DNA from: Klebsormidium nitens
Taxonomy: Eukaryota > Streptophyta > Klebsormidiophyceae > Klebsormidiales > Klebsormidiaceae
Length of the DNA: 64,000 nucleotides
NCBI GenBank assembly: GCA_000708835.1
Contig: DF237123.1
Span: 62,001-126,000, forward strand
Direction of reading: 5' to 3'
The stretch's first letter is position 1; every line of letters begins with the position of its first letter. Below the pieces are notes generated by a model. It was not told the DNA's origin. It was given only the letters and a program-made list of their open reading frames with translations, and ran no database searches. This document shows positions 24,101 through 36,100 of the stretch, in pieces. The translations under genes and the position numbers were made by a program.

Positions 24101-27100
24101 GTTCCGAGAATTAGCAGATTAACAACCGACCTCCTCTTCTCTACGTACTTTCTGTCCTTCCTAAGTTGCCACGTTGCGGAAGTCGAGTGTATTCATGCGC
24201 GAGCAGGGCTCGCTGTTAGAATCAGTAGTCATTAAGGGCATCCCTCAGGAGTCAACCCTCTCGAGCGTCGCAAAGTATGAAGCAGGGTTTAGCATGTAAT
24301 ATATCTTCTTAGTTTCACCTGCGTTTTGCCAAGGTCTGGCGCCACGTGGCTTCCTGCACGACCCTTAAATGGGACCCCATGAGTCGCTTTGTGTGACACT
24401 TTCGACACGCCCAATTCTTGTCGTTGCAGGCTGGCCCCCCGTCTCGCCACATGTCGCCGGTGCCTTCCCCCCGTCCGCCTTCGTCCCCTCGAGGCGCCCA
24501 CCCGCACCCCCCAACTCTGCACTTAGACGAAAAGAAGCATTTGCCACATGAGAAGACAGCCGAGGGAGACTCGGTTGCAAAGGAAACACAGAACGGGGGG
24601 CTCGAGAAGGAAGCAGCGAGCCCCCCGCCGACTCCAGGGCCGGCGCCCGTGCAGGTAAAGAAAGTCAAGCGCTCGTGTGAGGGTCTCAGAAGAAGAGAGT
24701 TTGGAGTTGTTCCGTGGGCAATTGAACGACATGATGAAGCTTTTACTTTGATTTGGTTTGGCGAGAGTCGCATGGCAAGCTACGTCGAGGACTTCGTTTA
24801 CTTGTCTGATTAGAGATTGATGCAATTTCACTTCGCTTGCGCGTGGATCATCACATCTCAACTCAACGAGACTTCATCGTCTGCTCAGTGTTGCTGCCAC
24901 CTTTATTTGTTCAGTCGAGAGACCGATTAAGGCACTTCTTGAGCCGGTCGAAGCAATCCCAGTTGCCCCTTTGCCCCTTTTTGGAGAGTTTTGGCTGTAC
25001 TTCCGCATGGTCAGCGAAGCGCCCGAATTCCCGCACGTCAGCATTCGAAGATTCAGAGGCTCCTGATTCTTTGAATGACGGTTCTCCGGGCAAAGTTGCA
25101 ATTCCTGCAGGCGAAACCAGTCGAGGAGGTCATTGATTAGCACGGACAGACGGGCATCCAAGCCGGAGGGAGATGAGCGTCAATCTGAATGGCTGAAGTT
25201 TGGGTTGCACTTTTTCCCAGGTCGCCTCCTCCGAAGCCTCTCCCAGCGACGCCGCCCCCTCCTCTCCCGCCGCTCCTGCCTCCCCCTCTGCGGCCGTCTC
25301 AATCGAGGAGCTCGCGCACCTGGCTGGAGACGCCGACATCAAGGGCCTCGAAGCGGCGCTCGACAAGGCGGTGCATCCGGACGGGGTTCCCGCAGGGCAG
25401 CACGGGCCGGAGGGCGCGGGGCCCCTTGACCAGCACAGCCTGACGCAGGCGGAGCGCAATGCGCTGATGGTGTTCCGGACGCTCTGCAAGTGAGTCATAT
25501 TCGGACGTTAGGGGCCTGCTCTTGGCGAAGGGAGCGTCTGCTTTCCTTGCTGCTAGACTCATCTCGACAAGTGAAATTCGAAGAAGCTCAAAATATCACA
25601 GGAGAAGTTCAAATTCGTCTGTTCGACAGGTACAGAGCCCCTCAGAAACTGTGACGTAGGACCGTCCTAAATTTACTCCTGTCGGTTGGCCGCAGGCTTT
25701 CCATGGCTGAGCCCAAGTCCCCCAGCGAAGCTGACATCATCACGCGCGGGCGCCTCCTCTCGCTCGAGCTCCTGCAAGCGCTGCTCGAGAACGCCGGCAA
25801 GGGCTTCGCCATCGTGCCCTGTTTCCTGGAGGCCCTCCAGAGCTACCTGCCTTACGCATTGCTGCGCGCCTCAGTCACGCCGCTGGCGGCCGTCTTTGAG
25901 CGGGCTGCGAGCTTGTTTGCGGGTGAGGGGGTGCACAGGGCTTGGCGTAAGAGGCAGACGGCGTTTCTTTGGCTCGGGCTCTCAGGTCGCGTCGCCAGCG
26001 AGTTCTTCTTGGAACGTGCTGCAAATTTGTATTGCGGGGGAGACTTTCTAAGAATTCCTGCTCTCAAAAGCGGAGTCGTCCGTATGGAGCTAACATTGCA
26101 TACGGTTTGATAGACCCTCCCTTCATTCCTAGTTGTCTCGTCTTCATGCTGAGGTGCGAGGCGATTGGACCCCACCCTCTGTTGTACCTCCGGTTTCTAT
26201 ACAAAGATGGAAAGTGGTCGTCAAAGGTTGCGCTCTTCCGTCTAGTGTTGATGCAGATTTCCGTAACTCTCCTTTGTGCTCGACTTTGTGCCACGCTCAT
26301 TTTCAGTCTCATCTTGATTCCCGTTTTTTTCTACTGTCAATGATCCCAGCAAGGCTGCCAAAGCGTATTCTTCCCTTTCAACCGGCAGGTGATTCCTTCT
26401 CGATTGATACAGATTTGAACCAGTGTTTCCCCTTCTCTGTGCAGTACTGCTGCTCAATTTCCGGCACCACCTGAAGGCCGAGATTGGCATCTTCTTTCCG
26501 CTCATCGTTCTCCGCTCGCTCGACCTGCCCGACTCTCCCCTCCATCAGCGCGTGGCCGTCCTTAAGTCTCTGCAGGCAAGTTGCCGGATATGTGACGTTG
26601 GGTTGCTCATACCTCGCCACGTGTCGACCTGCTCATATTTGCGCACTGCAAAGCACATGCCGCCATCATCGTGGCTCATCCGTACGATGTTCGCCAACGT
26701 GTGTGTGCAAAATGACCGTCCGCGTGGGCTCTTCGGATCATCGTACCTGGACGATAGCACTAGCATGCGTCTTGGTTTTGGTGTTTTAGTGTTTCAGGGC
26801 ATTGGCCACTTGAAAAGCTCAACTTTTTCATCTTCGGTCGCGCTTTCCAACTTCTTAATGCAGACCCTTTTGGGCGACCCCAGAGGCTTTGGACTTCTTC
26901 ATCGACCAAGCCTTCCTAATCCTAGAATTTCATCGTCCACTGTGTCTCATCATCGATCCTACACGGTTGCAGACCGCCTTTGCGGACCCCCAGACGGTGC
27001 TCGACTTCTTCGTCAACTACGACTGCGACCTGGACAGCACCAACCTCTTTGAGCGGGCCGTTAAGTCGCTCAGCCGGATCGCCCAGGTACGTATCTCGCG

Positions 27101-30100
27101 CCATGTCGATTGGCCGGCGGTCGCCCTGATGTTGCCAACATTTACAGATTGGTCGATGGCGAATTAGGAAGGTCGAAGCCACTCGCTTGAGCTGGAAGAA
27201 ACTACACTTCGCACGGGCTTCTCGTGTCTCAAAAGCTGAAGCTCTTTTCAGACTGGTTTGTGTATTACAGGACGGCTGCCTCTCCGTTATATTTCGATAG
27301 TGCGTTCTGCTTGCACGGGGGGCCCAACTAATTACCCCCGGTACTGAGGACCTGTCGTTCTCTCTGGTCCCGCCGTGTCCTTAATGGGTGGTTTTCTCTC
27401 TTTTCCGTTCCCTCGATTGCAGGGGCCTCAGCACACTTTTCCAACCCTGTTTTTATTCCCGTTTGGTTGCCTCCATTTCCGTTCTAAGGTGCACGCTCAT
27501 TTGCGGTGGGCCTCAGGCGACTTCGGGAGCATTGCTGGCGCAGAAACACGGGCCCCATAGCGAGCAGTTCCGTTTTGTTGCTTCCGTTTCCGGTTCGAAA
27601 GGCGTGCATTCCGTTCCGTTCGCAGGGCGCCCCCAAGAGCGACCCCGGGAGCAAGGCGCTCGCACAAGGAGCAGTTCCGTTTTGTTGCTTCCGTTTCCGT
27701 CCCGAAAGACGTGCCGTTCCTTTCCGTTCGCAGGGCGCCCCTAAGAGCGAACCCGGCAGCAGGCGCTCGCACAACGAGCAGTTTCGTTTTGTTGCTTCCG
27801 TTTCCGTCCTGAAAGACGTGCCGTTTTGTTCCGTTCGCAGGGCGCCCCTGGGAGCGACCCTGGCAGCATCGCGCTCGCGCAGAACACGGGCCTCAAGGCG
27901 AGCAGCCTGCAGGTGCTGGCGAACATCCTGCAGTCCCTGCTGACGTGGACAAAGCGGGGGCAGGCAGCCTCGGTTGCGGTGGCGGCCGCAGCTGCGGAGG
28001 ATTCGGAAAGGGCGGAGGGTAAGCCTCAGGCCTTTTGAGGGAGGTTTCTCCTGTTCCACTTTGCTTGCCCTGGTTGGTGGGTCTGGGCTTGAGTGTTCTT
28101 TTTTTCCAGGGTTGTCAATAGCAAAGACACCCTTTTGAAGCCTCTCTGACTCCTTGATCTTCTATGTCGTCCTCTAGAAGCGAGACCAAACGTTTAAGAG
28201 GAGTCGGCTCTGTCATAGTCGCCGCCCAGCTTGTCATGATGAAAAGTTCTAAGAGTCGCTCAACTGACAAGCTGGTTGTTCAAGCGTCCTTTTTACGTTT
28301 CATCAATGCAGAAAGCGGCTCAGTACGCAAGGATACATCTGTCCCCTCCTCTGTATCTCCTGAAGACAACAAACACGACTTCTTGGTACTTCGCAGATGG
28401 TTAGGGAACGGGTGCCAGAAGCCACTAGGCAGATTGCCGAGCTTCGTTCTCTTCTCCTCACCTGCGTCCTGATCTTAACAGCACTTTACAGCACTTTCCT
28501 CATTGCTTTTTTCCCCTCGTTCTCCAGGTGAAGACAACGACGACTCCTCGGTTGCCGCCCAGCTGGTCAAAGACAAGACCCAAAAGTCGCTCATCGAAGC
28601 TGCCGTGGTGGAGTTCAACCTGAAGCCCGAGAAGGGCATCAAGCAGCTCGAGAAGCAGGGCATCCTGGCGCACGAACCGGTCGCGATTGCGAAGTTTCTG
28701 CACGGAACGCCGGGGCTGAACAAGACGCTGATTGGGGAGTACCTGGGGCATCATGAAGAGTTCCATATCAAGGTGCGTGTTGGGTAAAAGAAGCCACAGA
28801 TTGTGGATTCTGAAGGCAGCGTTTGCGAGTCTGATCAACCTGTTGAGTTTTTCTCAACAGGAAAAGCCGTTCGGAATCTTTTTTGGAAGAAAACGGCAGC
28901 TAGAAGTCAGTCTATCTAGAAGCATCCGCGATCACAGAAAAGAGAGCGTAATCTGATTTGTGTACTTCGTCAATAGTGATTCAGAAGTGCTCCGCGCAAC
29001 ATGGTCTTGATTCAGAGGTGCTGCTCGGTGTCGACGGCTTGTGATAATCTGAAGATATTTTACGAGTCTTACAATCGATACCGCTCGATTGCATCCGATG
29101 ACGAACTTCCCACCTCTTATTTCCAGGTAATGCACGCATACGTTGACGAGCTGAGCTTTACGGGCCTCATCTTCGACGACGCGATCCGGCGCTTCCTCTC
29201 GGGCTTCCGCCTCCCGGGCGAGGCGCAAAAAATCGACCGCCTCATGGAGAAGTTCGCCGAGCGCTACTGCAAGGACAACCCGGGCACCTTCAAGAACGCG
29301 GACACTGCGTACGTCCTCGCGTACGCGGTCATCATGCTCAACACGGACGCGCACAACCCGATGGTCTGGCCTAAGGTGTGAATTGTCTCATTGAACTCAG
29401 TCGAGGTTGAGAGATGCTGGATTCCAAAAGTGAAAAGAATCTGCTGATTCGTCTTCAAAACGCTGAGATTCCTGGGCCCCCAAGTGACCGTTCTAGCCAA
29501 TTGTCTGCTAGAGCATCTGCTTCAGAACCTCCAGAATACAATACGAAAGCTAAGAAAGCAAGAACGCTGCAGCGTCTACTCCTCCTTCGTATTGCTTTTA
29601 GCCACGTGCGGACTCAATGGTCTCAGTCAAAGGAAAACCTGTGCTACGCATGATATTGCAGAAAGATTGTCAACGTCTGCATACATAGTTGAACTGGTCG
29701 TTTCTGAGCCAAATTGTTCCTCATTTGCTAACCCTGGCCGCATCAATCGAAGCAAGTTCAGAAGCCAGCGCAATTCATAGTATTATTTCCCTTGATATCC
29801 CCGGTCCTCTCTTCTCACATATCCCCAACCCTCGACTTCTCTCCTCAGATGTCCAAGACCGACTTCGTCCGGATCAACTCGAACACCGGCCAACCCGGAG
29901 CAGAGGACACGTCAGCACCCGTGGCGCTCCTCGAGGACCTATACGACCGCATCGTAAACAACGAGATCAAGCTCAAGGACGAATCGGCTGCGCCGGGGGC
30001 CGCCAGCAAGTCCCCCGTAAGCGCAGGCCCGCTCGGGGTGCTCAATCTCGCGCTGCCACGTGGCAGGGCCGCGAGCGCCGAGGCGACGGGGGAGGGCGAC

Positions 30101-33100
30101 GAGATCGTGCGGCGTACTCAAGCGCTGTTCAAGACGCAGCAGCACGGGAAGGTGTTCCAGAAGGTGAGGCGGCAGGAAGGGTCTGCGTATTGGAATGGGC
30201 AGGGATGTGAGGAGTGAGAATGATTGTGTGGATCGAAGCAAAGTCGGACTTCGTCATCTGACATCCCTGTGGATCGTCTTCCTACGAAGGCGCCGAATCC
30301 AAGCTATAGGCGCCCCCGATCAGAAGTGCAGCTTTCAGGCGATGCTTTCAGTTAAAAGCAACTCAAACTTGTCTCTGTGTGGGCTGAGAAGGGCTGAGAA
30401 GGTTCTTGTTCGATGTGAACCTTCGAAACCCGCGAGCAGCGCTCCAGATTCTTATCCGGAAACCGGGCTCAGGCTCAACCCTAAAGCTTGCCGTTTCAAC
30501 TCGCAGGCAACCGAGGTGGGCCTGGCGCGCCCTATCTTAGAAGCCGTCGGGTGGCCCCTCCTCGCCGCCTTCAGCGTAATCATGGAGGACAGCGATTACA
30601 AGCCCCACGTGGCGCTCTGCATGGAGGGCTTCCGGTTGGGAGTCCAGCTGACGCGAGTCCTCCGTATGGAGACCATGCGCAACGCGTTCCTGACGTCGAT
30701 GGTCCGGCTGACGTCACTCCACGCGCCACGCGAGATGCGCACCAAAAACGTGGAGGCGCTGCGCGTGCTGCTACAGATGGCGCAGCAGGAGCCGGATGTG
30801 CTGCAGGTACAGTTCCGCCGCTTCCAACGGTTCGCTTTTGTACTTTTCTGGGACACGTTCGTCCGGACGATTGACGTACACTGCTGGGGTCCTTATTTTG
30901 CAACTTAGCACCGAGTGCCGAGCTTGATCGTTGGGACCCTCCATTTCCTGTCCCTCTGACTTTCGTTCGCTGTACCCCTTGTACGCCACTGGTATCGGCG
31001 AAACGGCTCTCAAGCATCCTACCGAGACGGACTGCTTGGTCTACGCATTTGCATCTTTCAGCCGTCAAGAAAGGGTCACCACCACATTGACTGTCCGCCC
31101 CGCTCTCCTAGCAGCCCTACGTCCGATCTAAGCGCAGTCGCCCCCTTCCAATGAACGATCGTTGTTTCCTTATCTGACAAGATGTCTTGTATGCGACCCT
31201 CGACTGCATCAGCCGCTGGAGAAGAACCGCCAGCAGGCTGCGACGCACGCCGGATTGCTGCCAGCAACGCATTTCCTTATCAGATTTTTAGGACGATTTC
31301 ACACTACGATCACCACCTGACTGGTTTTTCCAAACAGGATGCCTAGTATTCGACCCTCGAGTCCATCAGCCGCCTGGAAGAGATCGGCAACTTGTCACGG
31401 CACAGGCTGCTTTGCTGGCAGCAAGGCTTCCTCCAACAGCAGCCCTAATCACTCCTCACTATCACAATCTGACCTAGTTCTGTACCCTTGAGTGCATCAG
31501 CCGGTTGCCAGCAACGCTTTATATCAGCTTTGATCACTCATACTGCAAGAGTCTGACCTAAGTCTCTTTTAACAGGATGCGTGGTGCTCAGCCCTCGAGT
31601 GCATCAGCCGTTCGGAGGAGACCGCCAGCACGCCAGCGGCGCTTGCCTTTAGAATATCTGTCATCACCTACTGCAATTCCTCTCTGACTCAGCTTTTGCG
31701 CTCACAGGATGCCTGGTACTCAGCCCTCGAGTGCATTAGCCGCTTGGAAGAGATCGCCAACACGCCAGCGGCACAGGCCGCGCTCCTGCCTGGAGGAAAC
31801 CAACCGTCCCGGGAGGCCCTGGTTCACGGGATCCAAGAGCTGGCGGGGATGCCTACCGAGGGCGTGTTCGTCAACAGCAACCGTCTGCCGAGCGACGCCG
31901 TCGTCGAGTTCTTCACGGCGCTGTGCAGAGTGAGCGGAGCACTCCAAACAGCTTCGCGTCTGATTCCTGGGGTGATAATGTATCTAAGCAATTTGTGAAG
32001 GCTTTGACGGCCGTTTTCGCTCCTGTACCAAGAGGAGTAAGCTACGGACTCGAGGTGTTGTGCGGGCAGTCGTTTAGTCTGGTCGTTCGACTGCAAGCTG
32101 TCCATTCTAATCTGATCCAGGATCGCAATTGCCGAGCCCGGCGCATGGCTGTGTTATTGGGCTGATACATGATTGCGGTGTTCTGGCTCGTTAGCTCTTC
32201 TTGATTGTCCGATTAGCAAGGGTTGACCTGCAGAAGTTTGGGTCGATTAGGGCAGGTTGCCAAGCCAACTCGCTTAGGTACGTTCAACTTTGACACTAGG
32301 TACCTTCCAATCCTCAACGGTAAGGATTGCATTGTCGGGGGGGCTCTTCGTCCCAGGTTTCAGGGCCCCGCGGCATCCGCTTTTCTGCTGACGCATCTTC
32401 ACTTCTATGCGGCGACATTCTTTTGCTAAGCTCAAGCGTACTTGCTGGTGATTAAAAGTTTGGTTCCTCCGCTTGCGCAGGTCTCAGAGGGCGAGCTGGG
32501 CATCACCCCGCCCCGCGTGTTCAGCCTGCAGAAGCTCGTCGAGATCAGCTACTACAACATCACGCGCATTCGCCTTGTCTGGGCGCGCATCTGGGCCGTC
32601 CTCAGTGTGCACTTCATTGCCGCAGGAGAACACGCAGACGAACAGGTCAGTTTTGCAAAAGTTTAGTAGCGGAAAAGCTGGTTGATCAGACGAATGATGT
32701 CTTAAAAATTGGTGTATGACTGAAAGATATTTCCAAATCTCTACCCGGAAACCGCATAATCATGCTCGAAAGATGAAGACCGCTCGTGCTCAAGCAAAAC
32801 TGCATACTCCGCGATGCATCAAACTATATCGCATTGAGAACCTCCACCACGACAAAACCGGCCAGAATAGGAGCACAGCAATCTGGAGAAGCGTCCTTTT
32901 CAGCACTTCTATCGATTTCTGTTGAGGTACTCAAGACCGTTGATGCAGGTCGCAATGTACGCAATCGACAGCCTGCGCCAGCTGGCGATGAAGTACTTGG
33001 AGCGTGCAGAGCTGGCTAACTTCACGTTCCAGAACGACATCATGAAGCCGTTCGTGGTGATCATGCGCGGGAGCCGCAGCGAGCGCATCCGCGAGCTCAT

Positions 33101-36100
33101 TACACAGTGCGTCGTACAGATGATCAAATCCAAGGTGGGCAGTTCCCCATCATGAAGAATTGCCAAGGAGCGACTAAAAGGCGTCTCAGTTCTCCGAGCA
33201 AAGTCTACTTGTCGTCGTCTCGAGCGGTATCCAAAGGGTGACCCAACCACGAGTTGCTCTTCAAGAACTCGGAACTGTAGTGACAGCCTTGCAAGAAGAA
33301 TGTCGTATCATTGTCTGCTGGCGAGTGACCAAGAAGGGACTCAATACCCAAGCAGGGTCGCCTTGTCTTTCATAGGGCTCACAGGTCAACATAATCATAT
33401 GTCGCTGTTGAAGACCTGAGTATCGTCAGGTCTACGTCAGCAAGAACAGTGTACGACCCTCCATTTTTCAGATCTTCTCAAACGACCAAGCCTGCAGCCT
33501 GGGTATCTTGAAGTTCATTCCTGAACAAATGTAGTTCAAACTTCTCCAGGTCAGCGGCATCAAGAGCGGCTGGAAGAGCGTCTTCATGGTGTTCACAACA
33601 GCTGCTCAGGACACGTCCGAATCCATCGTCGACTCGGCGTTCTTAAATGTGGAGCAGGTAAGCTTCTGCGCATGTACTCCTACAATATCTAAGAATGCGC
33701 TCCGGCTAGCGGTTGAGCTTTTAGCACCTTGTATCTCGCGTCTTGGCCTGTTCTGTATCGAGATGGTACATCTAGGAACGGCCTCAAAAGCTTTCCTATC
33801 TCACTAAGCCAGCTGATTTGCATATGCGAGCAGAGTTGAGAGTTTCTCGTTGTCTTCGCAGGTGGTGCTGGAGCACTTCGACCAGGTCGTGGGCGACTGC
33901 TTCATGGACTGCGTTAACTGCCTCATCGCCTTCGCCAACAACAAGCTCAGTGCAGGCATCAGCCTCAAGGTGGGCTCTCAAAAGGGCTGTCCGCCATCTC
34001 AATCACACAAGCTGTAGAGGAGAAGTTTCTTGAGCATATTTTCAAGAAAATGCTTGTGTACAGGAAGTTTGATGATGGTTGACAATCTCTCTTTGGCATC
34101 AATCAGAAGAGATCGACTGTATCCGGACATGTTGACTGCTACGGTCCACATTTGAAGTCCAACATTCAGCGTCAAAAGCAGGCAACCAACATGGCTGTTC
34201 CCAAACAGTGTACATCTGTAGGATGCAAGCTATTGCCCAAAACGTGCTGGGCTTTTGCTACGGCCGGTCCGCTGCTTTGACGAGCCTCCATTACGTTGAT
34301 GCACTTACCGTTCCGAATTTTCTGCCAGGCCATCGCTTTGCTGCGCATCTGCGAGGACCGCCTGGCAGAGGGCCACATTCCGGGGGGGTCCCATCGCCCC
34401 GTGGAGGACACCCCCAAGAAGAGCGACAAGGAGGTGGCGGAGTTCTACTGGTTCCCCATGCTGGCCGGCCTGTCCGAACTCACCTCAGACCCGCGGCCGG
34501 ACGTCCGCAGCTGCGCGCTTGAGGTGAAATATACATATCCACCTAGCTCTAGGTTTTGGGAGGGGCTTTTGAGATTTCGTTCAGTTGTAGGGCGTGTGAA
34601 TCTCGAAGCCGCGCCTAAACGTTTGCAGCTCTCGGGCTCGAACAGTTTCTGTTATTCATCCACCTGAGCCTCCTTTGCAAGTCGCTGTATCAAGCATAAG
34701 ATTACCGAGGGCTTGGGAATGGCGGCCGGCCAGTTCCTAGACTGCCGCTTCCACTGCGCAGGCGTCATTCTGGAAAACCGCCGAGTTACTCTGACGTCTT
34801 GCAGAGAATCTTCGAAATGTGCAGTTTTTTGGTAAGAACGGGTGGTTGACCCCCCTGACACCGTCTTCAAGGGTTTGCGCAGATCCTGTTCGACCTGCTG
34901 AAATTAGTGCGGCGCGGCCTTTTGAGGTCCCAAACTCCCAGAAGTCATGAATGTTATGCTTCTGAGACTTTTCAAAACCCCCAACTGTAAAGGTCTGACA
35001 ACCTGAAACCCTGAAACCCGTCTCCTCTTGCGCAGGTCCTGTTCGACCTGCTGAACGAGCGCGGCGCGTCCTTCTCCCCCACCTTCTGGGAGAGCGTGTT
35101 CCAGCGCGTGCTCTTCCCCATCTTCGACTACGTGCGCCACGCGGGCGCGGCCGGGCACAAGCGGCTCTCGGCCAACGAATGGCTGCGCGACACGTGTATA
35201 CACTGCCTCCAGCTGCTGTGCGACCTCTTCTCCAAGTTCTATGCTGACGTCAGCTTCCTGCTGCCCAGCCTGCTGGGGCTGCTGCTGGACTGCGCCACGC
35301 GGCCGGACCAGGTACGATGATTGCGCTTTAACTCGGCCACCCTCGCTTGATCTCGTCCTGGTTATGCTGACCCAGGTTTGCTTGGACATTGGAAGGACTT
35401 GTTCAATGTTTAGGAACCCGCTGACTGCAGACCTGCAGGCTGTTGTGAATGAAATGGGGGGGCACGCCCTCAGCAATCGCCATTTGTACCGCCTTCTTAT
35501 TCCGTACAGAACATGGTCGATGCGCCCGGCTTGATGATCAACTCTAAACCCCAGATCCCTGAACTCAGTCTACAAGCACTTGTGGCAATCAGAGTGGCCG
35601 CACTTACGCGCCTGATGGACATCGGCGGATTTGCCCTGATCGAGAGCAGCTTTCTCCTCTCGCTATAACAAAAGTCACACAGTAAGCTATGCATTTGGCC
35701 TGATTTCAAACTCTGAACCTCAAAATACCCTGATCTCATTCTATAGGCACTGGCGGCAATCAGCGTGGCCGCACTCGTGCGCCTGATGGACATTGGCGGG
35801 CACGCCCTGAGCGAGAGCGACTGGGGCCGCCTTTTAAACTCCGGTGCACAAGCAACGCCACCCGTTGTCCTCATCTCAAAGCCCAAACCCTAAAGTCGTG
35901 GCCTCAATTTACAGGCACTGGCGGCAATCAGTGTAGCTGCCCTGGTGCGCCTGATGGACATCGGCGGGCACGCCCCGAGTGAAAGTGATCGGGGGCCGCC
36001 GTCTTAAACCCTGCACGGGACAGAAGCGACGCCACCCGTCCTAACCGAAAGCCCAAACCGTAAACCGTTGACCTTGTTCTACAGGCACTGGCGGCAATCA

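Noticed and set aside
24289-24861. Several overlapping minus-strand ORFs around 24.3-24.8 kb
   Set aside because: Shadows of BIG exon 7, a Pro/Ser-rich exon with open frames on both strands.
26423-27052. 209-codon plus-strand ORF
   Set aside because: Reads from BIG exon 10 through an intron. Only the first part matches the family, and the rest is intronic.
27484-28059. 191-codon minus-strand ORF with repeated Arg/Lys-rich blocks
   Set aside because: It is the reverse reading of the tandem exon 12 edge copies; the repeats explain its length.
34904-35476. 190-codon minus-strand ORF
   Set aside because: Antisense to BIG exon 23, whose GC-rich codons keep the opposite strand open; no splice or family support.
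35576-36000. Extra BIG exons encoding repeated [16 protein letters not shown] segments
   Set aside because: The copies are frameshifted or stopped and lack the second half and donor, so they were treated as decayed duplicates.
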